From CAZHCA01 sp964530825 (GTDB lineage Bacteria; Bacteroidota; Bacteroidia; Chitinophagales; Saprospiraceae): a stretch of 64,000 nucleotides of DNA. The stretch covers positions 1-64,000 of the forward strand of contig CAZHCA010000024.1 in assembly GCA_964530825.1 (NCBI GenBank). The letters are read 5' to 3'. A program made the position numbers and the translations under genes. Below are positions 51,538-60,091 of the stretch, piece after piece. The notes under the pieces were generated by a model, which worked only from the letters and a program-made list of their open reading frames with translations, was not told the origin of the DNA and did no database searches. Numbering within the stretch: position 1 is the stretch's first letter; the number at the start of each line of letters is the position of its first letter.

Positions 51538-53316
51538 ATGAAAGCTACACCCAAAAAATTATGCTTGTTCGTTTTCTTTTTTTCCCTATCTCTCCATGGC
51601 TTACTCTTCGGCCAGCCACCTTGTTCGGATTTAGAGTTTTCTTCTCAAGCTGAGCTCAATAGTTTTTCTGATACATGTACCGTCGTCGACGGCGATCTAA
51701 TTATCCAAGGAAAAGATATCAACGACCTTAGTAACTTAAACAATATTGTAGAAGTCACTGGGTCTGTAGAATTTGATGGCAACGATACTCTTTCGAGTCT
51801 TTCCGGGCTCGACAATCTGGAAACCGTCGGGGGCGATTTATCTTTCTTCTTTAATCCGGTTCTAACCTCGCCTGCAGGCTTGGCTGTCACGAGTGTGGGT
51901 GGGTCCTTAAACCTACAGTCAACGGACTTTACTTCTTTTTCTTTGTCTACTTTGACCTCGATTGGGAACAATTTTACATTAGATGGCAATGGTGATCTTA
52001 CTTCTTTATCCCTTAATGGACTGACAAATATTGGCGGATCATTTAATGTTAACAACAATGGTTTACTAGACAACTTGAGTGTAACTGCGCTTGCCACCAT
52101 TAATGCCTCATTATTTATTCAGAATAATCCTGTTCTGACCACTATTAATATGAATAGCCTAAGCAACATAGCTACTGTTGCACCACCGGCCAGGGATTTC
52201 GTAATTTCTGATAATGATGCCCTGACTACCCTGAGTGGTATTGGGCCGCTTTCCAGTTTGGGAGATTCCCGGGTTTCTATTTCTGGTAACGAATTATTAA
52301 AAGACGTTAATGCTTTAAGCGGTATAGTGAGTGCTACTCGGAACTTTTCTATTACCAGTAATCCAGCACTTTCAAACTTGACTGCCCTGAGTAGTTTTCA
52401 AAACTTGAGTATTCTCTCAGGTAGCGTCAATATCCAAAATAATTCATCAATCACAGATATAGGTCTATCAAGCTTACAATCCGTAGCAGGAAACTTTTCT
52501 CTGCAGGGCCTCGTTAATCTTGCAAATCTATCTTCGTTAAGGAACCTGACTACTGTTGAAGGCACGCTCAGGTTGTTTCGGTTAAACGCAATTACTTCTT
52601 TAAGTGGACTGGAAAATGTTGACGAAACCATGCTTTCAGGCTTAGAGATTCAAGACAATGCTAATCTCTCCGACTGCGAAATCCTCAATGTTTGTAATTA
52701 CATCGTCGACAGCCTTGGCCCAGTAAACATTGTAGACAATGCCGGTGACTGTGCTAACAAATCTACCCTCACCCCCTTTTGCCAAATTCTGCCCGTCGAG
52801 CTGGCTTTTTTCACGGCACGCACCGAAAACGGTGCGGCCCGCCTGACCTGGCAGACCTTGAGCGAGCTCAACAACGACTACTTCGAAATTCAGCATAGCC
52901 CCGACGGTGGTGCTTTTCGGCCTGTTGCGCGCGTAGCCGGTGCGGGTACGACCCAGGAGCCGGTCGACTACGCCTTTGTACACCAGGAAGCCCTGCCGGG
53001 GGTTAACTACTACCGCCTGAAGCAGGTCGATTTTGATGGGCAGTTCGAGTATTCGGAGGTAGCCACCGTTACGCTGGGCGACGGCGCAGCGACGGCCGCC
53101 CTGCGCGTTTTCCCCAACCCCACCACCGGCCAGTTAACGGTGCTCGGCCGCCCCGAAGGTACGCAAGTACAAGTGATCGACCCCATGGGACGCCTGGTAC
53201 GGGAGCAGCGCCTTCAAGGCAATTCAATAAACCTGGGGGCGTTACCGGCTGGCATCTATTCGGTTGCCCTGATCGACGGCAGCCGCTACGAGGTCGTGCG
53301 GGTCGTGAAGCATTAG
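51538..53316 (+). CDS. LRR-like (receptor-L-type) surface protein with T9SS type A sorting domain
   Basis: A 592-residue exported protein. The signal peptide is followed by about 380 residues of leucine-rich repeats of 20-25 residues: LSSLSGLDNLETVGGDLSFF, SLSTLTSIGNNFTLDGNGDL, ISNPALSNLTALSSF-like units. A beta-sandwich (PVELAFFTARTENGAARLTW, YFEIQHSPDG) and a Por-type sorting domain (LRVFPNPTTGQLTVLG, IDPMGRLVREQRL, LPAGIYSVALIDG) complete it. The repeat region (51538 to about 52770) is distinctly AT-rich; the C-terminal 180 codons are GC-rich like the genome. This suggests that the repeat module was acquired or evolves separately. It is probably a surface adhesin. Confidence 0.87.
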   Translation: MKATPKKLCLFVFFFSLSLHGLLFGQPPCSDLEFSSQAELNSFSDTCTVVDGDLIIQGKDINDLSNLNNIVEVTGSVEFDGNDTLSSLSGLDNLETVGGDLSFFFNPVLTSPAGLAVTSVGGSLNLQSTDFTSFSLSTLTSIGNNFTLDGNGDLTSLSLNGLTNIGGSFNVNNNGLLDNLSVTALATINASLFIQNNPVLTTINMNSLSNIATVAPPARDFVISDNDALTTLSGIGPLSSLGDSRVSISGNELLKDVNALSGIVSATRNFSITSNPALSNLTALSSFQNLSILSGSVNIQNNSSITDIGLSSLQSVAGNFSLQGLVNLANLSSLRNLTTVEGTLRLFRLNAITSLSGLENVDETMLSGLEIQDNANLSDCEILNVCNYIVDSLGPVNIVDNAGDCANKSTLTPFCQILPVELAFFTARTENGAARLTWQTLSELNNDYFEIQHSPDGGAFRPVARVAGAGTTQEPVDYAFVHQEALPGVNYYRLKQVDFDGQFEYSEVATVTLGDGAATAALRVFPNPTTGQLTVLGRPEGTQVQVIDPMGRLVREQRLQGNSINLGALPAGIYSVALIDGSRYEVVRVVKH

Positions 53317-53431
53317 TGGGGCGAGCGGCGGCAGGTGATCATCGGTTGACCTTTCACCAGCAAACTGTCCTCCATTAGCATTTACTTTCTGTCACCTTTT
53401 CCTATCTTACTAATTCTAATGAGTATCGACT

Positions 53432-54835
53432 ATGCGATATGGTAACTGGATTGCTGCGGGCTTTTTGTTGTTCGCCGGCGTCACTACGGGCTTTATCTGG
53501 AAGGGGAGTGCACACATGGGCGCCGCCGGTCCCAAGGAGCATTACCAAAAATATTGCGCCAGCTGCCACGGCGAACAACTGCAAAGTTTTGTGGAGCGAA
53601 AATGGCTCTACGGTAATTCCTGGAGTCAGGTTAAGGCTTCGATTAAGTACGGTAACGAAGAAGACGGTATGCCGGCTTACGATACTACATTCACGGAGAA
53701 GGAGCTCGATGCGCTGACGAGCTACATTCTGGAAGGCATAGAAGATTTGACGCAGGAGGACTTTGAGCGTCAGCCCGACTTCTCCGGCGTGATCCAGACC
53801 GAAGCACTAGCTTTTCGTGTCGAGCAGATCATCACCGGCTTGCGCAGCCCTTGGGGCATGGCGTTCTTGCCTGATGGCGATATGCTTGTTACTGATAAAT
53901 TCGGCACGCTCTACCGGTATAACGAAAAGGAAGGGTTGCAGGAAATTTCCGGCGTCCCCGAAGTGAAGAGCCGCAACCAGGGTGGCTTGATGGACGTGGA
54001 GCTGCATCCCGATTATGCCGAAAACGGCTGGATCTACCTCACCTACTCCAAACCGCAAGGCGATAAAGCTACCACGGCCGTGATGCGGGCCAGCATGCAG
54101 AATGATGCTTTGGTAGACCAAGAAATTATCTTCGAAGCTCAACCTTACCTGCCCACCAATCACCATTACGGATCGCGTCTAGAATTTGATCGCGAAGGAT
54201 ATCTTTATCTGTCGGTAGGTGATCGGGGGCGGCGCGACGAAAACCCGCAAGCCCTTAACAACCACTGCGGTAAGATTCATCGCATATATGATGACGGCCG
54301 CATTCCGGAGGATAATCCATTCGTCGATCAAAAAGGTGCAGTAGCTTCGATTTTTTCCTACGGGCACCGCAATCCGCAAGGATTGGCTATGCACCCCGAA
54401 ACGGGAGAAATTTGGGAACATGAGCACGGTCCGCGCGGCGGCGACGAGCTCAATATCATCCGCGAAGGTGAAAATTACGGCTGGCCGGTCATTTCTTACG
54501 GGATCAATTACAACGGAACGGTTTTTACCGAAAAAACCAAGCAGGAAGGCATGCTACAGCCCGAGCACTACTGGGTGCCTTCCATTGCCCCCTGCGGTAT
54601 GACGTTTGTGAAAACCGATCGCTATCCCGCCTGGGAAAATGATATTCTGATAGGCTCGTTGCGCTACAAGTACATTGCCCGGGTGAAGCTGGAAGGCGAC
54701 CAGGTCGTCGGTGAAGAAGCCCTGCTGAAAAATATCGGTCGGGTACGGGCGATCGAGGTTGGAAACGATGGCTTGTTATATTTCTCTGTAGAAGAACCGG
54801 GGGTGGTGTATCGTATTCGTCCGGTTGCCAGATGA
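53432..54835 (+). CDS. Cytochrome c-fused PQQ-dependent sugar dehydrogenase (soluble GDH-like)
   Basis: A 467-residue exported enzyme. An N-terminal hydrophobic signal or anchor (about 9-24) precedes a small mono-heme cytochrome c domain (CASCH, C42-C45-H46) spanning about 36-105. From about 125 the Glucose/Sorbosone dehydrogenase beta-propeller follows: LRSPWGMAFLPDGDMLVTDK, GGLMDVELHPDYAENGWIYL, SYGHRNPQGLAMHPETGEIW, EHGPRGGDELNIIREGENYG. These fit PQQ-binding Ylil/GDH-B proteins. The fused heme domain implies electron transfer to the respiratory chain. Many such proteins lack proven substrates, so sugar oxidation is the family expectation only. Confidence 0.88.
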   Translation: MRYGNWIAAGFLLFAGVTTGFIWKGSAHMGAAGPKEHYQKYCASCHGEQLQSFVERKWLYGNSWSQVKASIKYGNEEDGMPAYDTTFTEKELDALTSYILEGIEDLTQEDFERQPDFSGVIQTEALAFRVEQIITGLRSPWGMAFLPDGDMLVTDKFGTLYRYNEKEGLQEISGVPEVKSRNQGGLMDVELHPDYAENGWIYLTYSKPQGDKATTAVMRASMQNDALVDQEIIFEAQPYLPTNHHYGSRLEFDREGYLYLSVGDRGRRDENPQALNNHCGKIHRIYDDGRIPEDNPFVDQKGAVASIFSYGHRNPQGLAMHPETGEIWEHEHGPRGGDELNIIREGENYGWPVISYGINYNGTVFTEKTKQEGMLQPEHYWVPSIAPCGMTFVKTDRYPAWENDILIGSLRYKYIARVKLEGDQVVGEEALLKNIGRVRAIEVGNDGLLYFSVEEPGVVYRIRPVAR

Positions 54836-54956
54836 AACGGCCATCTTCTGCAAAAGGCGCTTGAAGTCGTGTTTTTCGATTTTGGTACTGCTGTTTCTGC
54901 TGAATAAGGGAAGCCGTTTTTGAATTATTTCCATTGCACTTAATAATACTGAACCT

Positions 54957-57900
54957 ATGAAAATCTTCCGAACCCTTTTGTCTGCACTGTTCTTCGTCGG
55001 TGTGGTTGTTTGTGAATTGGCTGCCCAGATTCCTGCAGGCGCCAAGATCGACCCTCAACTCGAATTAGAAATGGTTAGTGCGCCCGAGGCCTACCACGAT
55101 ATATTCATTTTACTCACCGATCGCTTTGATGTAGCCGCGTTTCGCGAAACCCAGGGCCAAACCCGCTCCGGTGGTAATCCGGCGGCCATAGCTCCCGCTC
55201 TGCTGCCCGCACTTCAGGAGCATGCGGAGCGCACCCAAGCGCCGTTGCTGCAAGCCCTTGATGGTCTCGAAGGAGTGAAACCATCCAGCGTACATTCCTT
55301 TTGGGTGAACAACTTAATTTTTTTGGAAGCGAAAAGTACGGCCATCGCTCAACTCAGCAGCCGGGATGATGTAGCTGCCATTGGCCGTAACGTCAAGGCC
55401 GTAGTTCCTCAGGTTGATGCCATTTGTTTTGCCGAAGCCTTACCGCCAGCGCCCAATAGCATTGAACCGGGGTTGGCGGCTATCAATGCTCCGGCGATGT
55501 GGGCCCTGGGCTACACCGGCTACGGACGCCGGGCAATGATCATTGATAGTGGGCAAGATCCTGCGCATCCATCGATGTTTCGGCAATTCGCCTTTCACAA
55601 TTTGCCACTAGAGCAAGTTTGGTCGGGCAATGGGGAGGCAGGTTTTTGCGGCTTCCACGGTGTGCACGTGGCCGGTACGGTTATCGGCCTGGATCGATTT
55701 AACAATGATACCATCGGGGTTGCCTTCAACGGTAGCTGGTTCGGTGGCCCGGCAAATCTGGGCGGCACCGGCGGCTGTACCGACAATGAAGACCCTTCTT
55801 ATCTGAGCTTGATCGGTAATTTGCAGTGGGCGTTAAATCCCGACGATGATTTTGACACCACCGACGATGTACCCGACGCTGTAAACAATTCCTGGGGATT
55901 TAATCAGCAATCCTGCACCGAATCTGAGAATCTATTTAACGGTTTGGTACAAGTCTACGATGAGTTGGGGATCGCGTTGATTTTCTCCGCCGGTAATGAT
56001 GGACCTGGAGCCGGGACGGTTGGGGCACCTAATCATGTCGAGTTTGACGATATTAATATTTTTTCGGTTGGCGCCGTCAATGCTAATTCCGGCAGCTTCC
56101 CAATCGCCGGTTTTTCTGCCCGCGGACCTACACCCTGTGATACCTTGGCAATTAAGCCAGAGGTGGTTGCACCCGGCGTTAATGTTCGTTCGGCTTTGCC
56201 TAATGAGACCTATGGTCAATTGGGTGGAACCTCTATGGCGGCGCCCCACGTTACCGGGGCAGTACTGCTGCTCAAAGAAGCTTTTCCTGACTTACCCGGC
56301 AAAACCCTCTTGAATGCGCTATACCAGTCGGCCATCGACTTGGGCGACCCGGGTGAGGACAATGTCTACGGCCGTGGCATGATTGACGTATTTGCGGCTT
56401 ATCAGTACCTCGTTGGCGAAGGATTCGTACCGGCGCCACCGATAGACGGTACAAACGACGTACTGCTCATCGATTTCGAGGCCCCAGCCGTGAGTTGTCA
56501 GGGCGTAGTACCCGTAAGCGGATACGTAGAAAATGCCGGCCAGGATACGTTGCGCCGCCTGGAGATTACTTTTACCGAAGATCCCGACGGCGACCCATTA
56601 ACGGTTTTCGGAACGTGGATGGGGGCATTGGCGCCCGGTGAACGAGCCTGGCTTGATTTGGGTGCCTATCCTGCCAGCATTGGCGAAACCATGGATATAC
56701 AGGTAACCTTGAGTAACCCCAACGGCCGGCCCGATCTGCGAAATTTGGATAACGCTCTTAAAAAAATAGTCCGGGTGTCGGACTTAGCGCCTGTTCCGGC
56801 CGGGTTAGTCGAGGAGGTGCAGGTATGTAAAGATACGCGCGTACTGCTCACCAGCGCCTTTGAAGGCATGGACCAAGTGGCTTGGTACGATGCGGCTGAG
56901 GGCGGTAACCTTTTGGCTGAGGGCGATACGGCCCTCCTTGTTGCTGATACTAGGCAGTCTCTATTTACCGTTTACGCCGAGAGTACCATTACCGAACGTA
57001 TCGGGCTGCCCGCACCCATCGGCAGGGAAACCTTTTCTTCCGAAGGGCGCGGATTGATCTTCGACTGTTTCAGCCCCTTCGTTTTGAAGTCTGTAAAAAT
57101 GGTTGCCGAACGCAGTGGCATTCGACTATTGCGGTTAGAGCGCCCCGACGGGACCTCCCGAATTTTCCCCGTATCGGTCCCCGAGGGCGAAAGCCGGGTC
57201 GAGTTGGATTTGGAAATAACGCCCGGTGAGGGTTACGTACTCGAGCTACAAACGGGAGCGCCGCTGATGCATGTTTTGGTCAATCCGGTAGGTTATCCAT
57301 TTACGATAGCCGATGTGGTGAATATCCGTACGAGTACCAACGGCCCCCTGGTTTACAATTACTTTTTCGATTGGGAAGTCGAGTACTTGTATCCTTGCGG
57401 CCGCACCCCGGTCGCTATTCCGGTGAATACTTTGGATACGGCCCCGATGGCCGACTTTGTTTTTCCTAGAGATACCATAGCTACCGGTGAGCCCGTAAAC
57501 TTTACGGATGCTTCCAGCGGCCCCCAATCCTGGCAGTGGCAGTTTGGCGACGGTAACGGCAGTAACCGCCAGAATCCGGCGCATATCTATACAGAGCCGG
57601 GCGTCTACCGGCCCATTCTAACCATCACTGGTGCGAATGGATGTACCGATACGGCTTTAGATACACTTATCGCCCGGCTGCCCGTGAATACGCAGGCTCA
57701 AAATAACTTGCAGCGCCGGCTTCAGCTTCTTCCCAATCCGACACGTGATGAGGTATGGCTCACCTTGGACCGAAGCCTTGATCATAACTTCCAAACCCAT
57801 GTGACCGACGTCTTCGGCCGTACAGTACTGGCACCTCAGAACTGGGAGGCCAGTGCTGACCGCGTTCTGCTTAACCTTGAATCTTTGCCGGCTGGAACCT

Positions 57901-57959
57901 ACTTTATCGTACTCCGTAGCCGGTCGGGCCGTGCAGCCAGGCGGGTGGTGAAAATGTGA
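54957..57959 (+). CDS. Secreted S8 subtilisin-like protease with PKD domain and T9SS sorting domain
   Basis: A 1000-residue precursor. The signal peptide is about 1-23, and a propeptide-like region (ILLTDRFDVAAFRE, NNLIFLEAKSTAIAQL) follows. The S8 triad is visible: D197 (MIIDSGQDPAHP), H234 (GFHGVHVAGT, a variant of GHGTH) and S426 (GGTSMAAPHVTG), with oxyanion N347 in SAGND. About 400 residues of beta-rich accessory sequence come next. A PKD domain (about 830-905, WQWQFGDGNGSNRQNPAHIY) and a Por-type C-terminal signal (LLPNPTRDEVWL, VTDVFGRTVL, LPAGTYFIVL) end the chain. It probably acts on extracellular protein. Hairpins follow the gene. Confidence 0.92.
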   Translation: MKIFRTLLSALFFVGVVVCELAAQIPAGAKIDPQLELEMVSAPEAYHDIFILLTDRFDVAAFRETQGQTRSGGNPAAIAPALLPALQEHAERTQAPLLQALDGLEGVKPSSVHSFWVNNLIFLEAKSTAIAQLSSRDDVAAIGRNVKAVVPQVDAICFAEALPPAPNSIEPGLAAINAPAMWALGYTGYGRRAMIIDSGQDPAHPSMFRQFAFHNLPLEQVWSGNGEAGFCGFHGVHVAGTVIGLDRFNNDTIGVAFNGSWFGGPANLGGTGGCTDNEDPSYLSLIGNLQWALNPDDDFDTTDDVPDAVNNSWGFNQQSCTESENLFNGLVQVYDELGIALIFSAGNDGPGAGTVGAPNHVEFDDINIFSVGAVNANSGSFPIAGFSARGPTPCDTLAIKPEVVAPGVNVRSALPNETYGQLGGTSMAAPHVTGAVLLLKEAFPDLPGKTLLNALYQSAIDLGDPGEDNVYGRGMIDVFAAYQYLVGEGFVPAPPIDGTNDVLLIDFEAPAVSCQGVVPVSGYVENAGQDTLRRLEITFTEDPDGDPLTVFGTWMGALAPGERAWLDLGAYPASIGETMDIQVTLSNPNGRPDLRNLDNALKKIVRVSDLAPVPAGLVEEVQVCKDTRVLLTSAFEGMDQVAWYDAAEGGNLLAEGDTALLVADTRQSLFTVYAESTITERIGLPAPIGRETFSSEGRGLIFDCFSPFVLKSVKMVAERSGIRLLRLERPDGTSRIFPVSVPEGESRVELDLEITPGEGYVLELQTGAPLMHVLVNPVGYPFTIADVVNIRTSTNGPLVYNYFFDWEVEYLYPCGRTPVAIPVNTLDTAPMADFVFPRDTIATGEPVNFTDASSGPQSWQWQFGDGNGSNRQNPAHIYTEPGVYRPILTITGANGCTDTALDTLIARLPVNTQAQNNLQRRLQLLPNPTRDEVWLTLDRSLDHNFQTHVTDVFGRTVLAPQNWEASADRVLLNLESLPAGTYFIVLRSRSGRAARRVVKM

Positions 57960-58055
57960 TTGGCTTCTAGTAGGTGAAGACATTATGCAAAAGTGGAATA
58001 GCGAAGCATCCTACCGCCCTATGTGACGGCGTAGTAATCAGTACGAAGAAGATAC

Positions 58056-58117
58056 AATGCTTAACCCCGCTTTTGTGGATAAGCATTATATCTTTCCCGG
58101 AACGCTCCGCAGGAGCG
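58056..58117. terminator. Two hairpins between convergent genes
   Basis: AATGCTTAACC (58056-58066) pairs with GGATAAGCATT (58077-58087) with one mismatch around a 10-base loop. CGCTCC (58103-58108) pairs with GGAGCG (58112-58117) around GCA. They lie between the protease stop (57959) and the convergent XRE gene stop (58151), so one or both may terminate transcription. The rest of the gap 57960-58150 shows no gene. Confidence 0.5.
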
Positions 58118-58150
58118 AAGAGGGGGCGGATTCCTTATTATTGATTGGCT

Positions 58151-58366
58151 TCACTTTTTCTTTAACCAATCTTGTTCTTCGAGCTCGAACAGCTCTTCCA
58201 CTTGTTTTTGAAGCACATGGGCTATTTTCAAGGCCAATAGGGTAGAGGGTACGTATTTACCTGACTCAATGGCATTGATGGTCTGGCGGCTCACTTGAAT
58301 GCGTTCGGCTAATTCTCCTTGCGTAAGACTGAGGAGCGCCCGGGCTAACTTAATTTTATTCTGCAT
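58151..58366 (-). CDS. Small XRE-family (Cro/CI-type HTH) regulator
   Basis: A 71-residue DNA-binding protein. KIKLARALLSLTQGELAERI and QVSRQTINAIESGKYVPSTL form the helix-turn-helix (about 5-45), and ALKIAHVLQKQVEELFELEE the dimerisation tail. Its start overlaps the 3' end of the upstream membrane-protein gene by 11 bases, so the two are co-expressed. Repeated AAATGTAA-type sites at the operon promoter are good candidates for its operator, implying autoregulation. Small XRE proteins of this length usually repress their own operon together with an adjacent membrane protein. Confidence 0.92.
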   Translation of the reverse strand: MQNKIKLARALLSLTQGELAERIQVSRQTINAIESGKYVPSTLLALKIAHVLQKQVEELFELEEQDWLKKK

Positions 58367-58865
58367 GCGCGACAGATTGCCGGTTTTTCAATAAGTACCA
58401 GTGGAAGCGAGCAATGAAGAAAAGCAGTAGGGTAAACATATTGATGATCATCACATTAAAAAAAGCCAGGTCATAAACCAGGAGCAGGGCCAGCAGTAAG
58501 AGGCCGTAGTTGACGTAGGTAGCCCAGACCAGTGAATCCAGCCGGAGTTTGCTGATGAACTCGTCTTCAATTTTCTCCCGCGAGAAAGCGACTAGTGTCC
58601 CGCCGATAATGAGTAGTACCCCCAATATTTCATCCAGTACGTTGTTGTCGATCCAGCGAAAAGAGGGCGATGATTGCTCGCCCTCCGGCGTAAATTTAGA
58701 ACCGAAATCGTCGGTAAATAGGGCAAAGACCTTCCAGTCCAGCCATTCCGGCTCCGGCTTTTTGACTAGCCAGAATAGGCCGGCCAGAAAGGCAGGGACA
58801 AAAATTATCCAACCGACCAGTTTCCACTGGTATGGAAAAAGATAATACCTGTTCATGTGTGTCAT
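58356..58865 (-). CDS. Four-helix integral membrane protein, partner of the XRE regulator
   Basis: A 169-residue protein with four predicted membrane helices: LVGWIIFVPAFLAGLFWLV, LDEILGVLLIIGGTLVAF, VNYGLLLLALLLVYDLAFFN and VMIINMFTLLLFFIARFHW. A soluble loop rich in acidic residues separates the first two. No family is recognised beyond the recurrent pairing of such proteins with small XRE regulators in Bacteroidota. ATG 58865 gives a nearly leaderless transcript relative to the promoter proposed at 58876-58906, and ATG 58856 would leave a leader of roughly 15 bases, so either may be used. Confidence 0.8.
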   Translation of the reverse strand: MTHMNRYYLFPYQWKLVGWIIFVPAFLAGLFWLVKKPEPEWLDWKVFALFTDDFGSKFTPEGEQSSPSFRWIDNNVLDEILGVLLIIGGTLVAFSREKIEDEFISKLRLDSLVWATYVNYGLLLLALLLVYDLAFFNVMIINMFTLLLFFIARFHWYLLKNRQSVAHAE

Positions 58866-58875
58866 GTTGTTTCGG

Positions 58876-58921
58876 TAAATGTAATGTTTGTTTTACATTT
58901 TGTCAAGTTTATTTTACATTT
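58876..58921 (-). promoter_or_regulatory. Promoter with three ATGTAA/TTACAT-type operator sites upstream of the membrane protein-XRE operon
   Basis: On the minus strand, TTG (58906-58904, within TTGACA) is followed after 20 bases by TACATTTA (58883-58876). This fits the Bacteroidota consensus TTG-N19/20-TAnnTTTG except for the last base. Three copies of the octamer AAATGTAA or its complement TTACATTT occur at 58877-58884, 58893-58900 and 58914-58921. The first overlaps the -7 element, and the last two are spaced exactly 21 bp apart, two helical turns. This layout suits a dimeric repressor, most simply the XRE protein of the operon itself. Confidence 0.55.
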
Positions 58922-59098
58922 TTGTGAAATAGGAATGCTTGGAGGAAAGTGCAGCTCCGCTATCTATGGTAGCATTTTGATCAGCAGGCAGGCATATCAG
59001 TGTAATACCCGCGTTTTCTTTCCCATTGTTCCAGGAATCATGGTATTCCGTCCGGGCCAGTCTTCAGGACCGATGGCTGGGCTCCTCTTCCATCTACT

Positions 59099-59665
59099 TC
59101 AATTCCAATCCCAAAGCAGAATGACCCAGTCTTCCTGATCAGTACTATATTCGTAAATGTTTTGGAAGCCAGCCTTGTAATGGGCGCGCAGCGACCGCGG
59201 ATTGCGGACTGCTACCTCCGTAATGACATAAGGAAAATGAGGTGCCATGTGCTTTTTCATCGTCTGATAAAGCTCTTGAAAAACCTCGCTTCCCCGGTAA
59301 GGCTTATCAATGCAGATTTGCCCCATCACAAAGTAAGGGGTCTGGGCCAATGACTGCCCTTGGTAATCGATTTGGTCGATGATTTCGAACATCGGGATCA
59401 GTACCGGAATATCGTGCCGAAACTGGGTGAGCATGACTAGTGCATAGCCGATAACCCGCCCTTGATGCCGGGCCACCACATGCGGGTGGGGGATGTTCAT
59501 GGCGCGAAGCAGCTCCATATCGTGATGTACGGTTACAAATCCCTGATCGCGCAGTTCTTCCTGCGATATGGCTTGGGGGATGTTTCGCTTTTGCAGGTCG
59601 ATGATCTGAGCCAGGTCGCCTTCTCCCCTGGCGGTACCGTACTGTATTGGGTTGGTTTTTTCCAT
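59099..59665 (-). CDS. GNAT family N-acetyltransferase
   Basis: About 188 residues with a GNAT-like fold. LAQIIDLQKRNIPQAISQEE opens it. VVARHQGRVIGYALVMLTQF forms beta strands 2-4. FVMGQICIDKPYRGSEVFQELYQTMKK contains the acetyl-CoA loop (Q/RxxGx variant PYRGSE). ITEVAVRNPRSLRAHYKAGFQN gives the family's C-terminal Tyr/Phe-containing helix. ATG 59665 is chosen because homology begins there; the frame extends to 59743 without similarity. Acceptor unknown. It is a single gene with no operon partner. Confidence 0.82.
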   Translation of the reverse strand: MEKTNPIQYGTARGEGDLAQIIDLQKRNIPQAISQEELRDQGFVTVHHDMELLRAMNIPHPHVVARHQGRVIGYALVMLTQFRHDIPVLIPMFEIIDQIDYQGQSLAQTPYFVMGQICIDKPYRGSEVFQELYQTMKKHMAPHFPYVITEVAVRNPRSLRAHYKAGFQNIYEYSTDQEDWVILLWDWN

Positions 59666-60091
59666 ACCAAAAAGGGTAATGTATGTCTGGAATACATGCG
59701 TAGTTTTAGTAGAAGTTAAAAAAAATGGCTCAAAAATATCCACTGGTTTAGCTAGGTATCTATGGGGTCTACCTCAAATGGCGCGCGCTTTTTGCACCTC
59801 CACTAGAACCAAAACCCGGTATGTTCGCCAAAAATTTCTTTTGGGCCGGCACAACTTGTTGGCGGAATTAGGCGGATAAAAGCACCGCTTCGGGTCCTGG
59901 TTTATCGTCATCCTACTGTAATTCCTCTGCGGCAATGGAACAGTTTGCACAAAAATCTTGTATGATTTGTTGTATAGTATCCACCGTATACCCTACTTTA
60001 GATGTAAAGTTGTTAATCAATCGGAAAGTCTGTACTAAAACCTTATCATCAACCTAGGTTGTGCTGTCCTTCCCTGTTTTAATTTTTCACA
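59666..60091. other. 426-base intergenic region between divergent acetyltransferase and desaturase genes
   Basis: No supported gene lies here. A small palindrome, ATGTAT (59679-59684) with ATACAT (59692-59697), lies just upstream of the acetyltransferase. A stop-free minus-strand stretch of 46 codons (59916-60053) lacks an ATG, so it is not called. Both divergent promoters must lie in this interval. Confidence 0.4.

Noticed and set aside
59913..60053. A 46-codon minus-strand stretch with protein-like composition upstream of the desaturase
   Set aside because: No ATG start, only an internal TTG. It lies in the likely desaturase promoter region, and no family was recognised.
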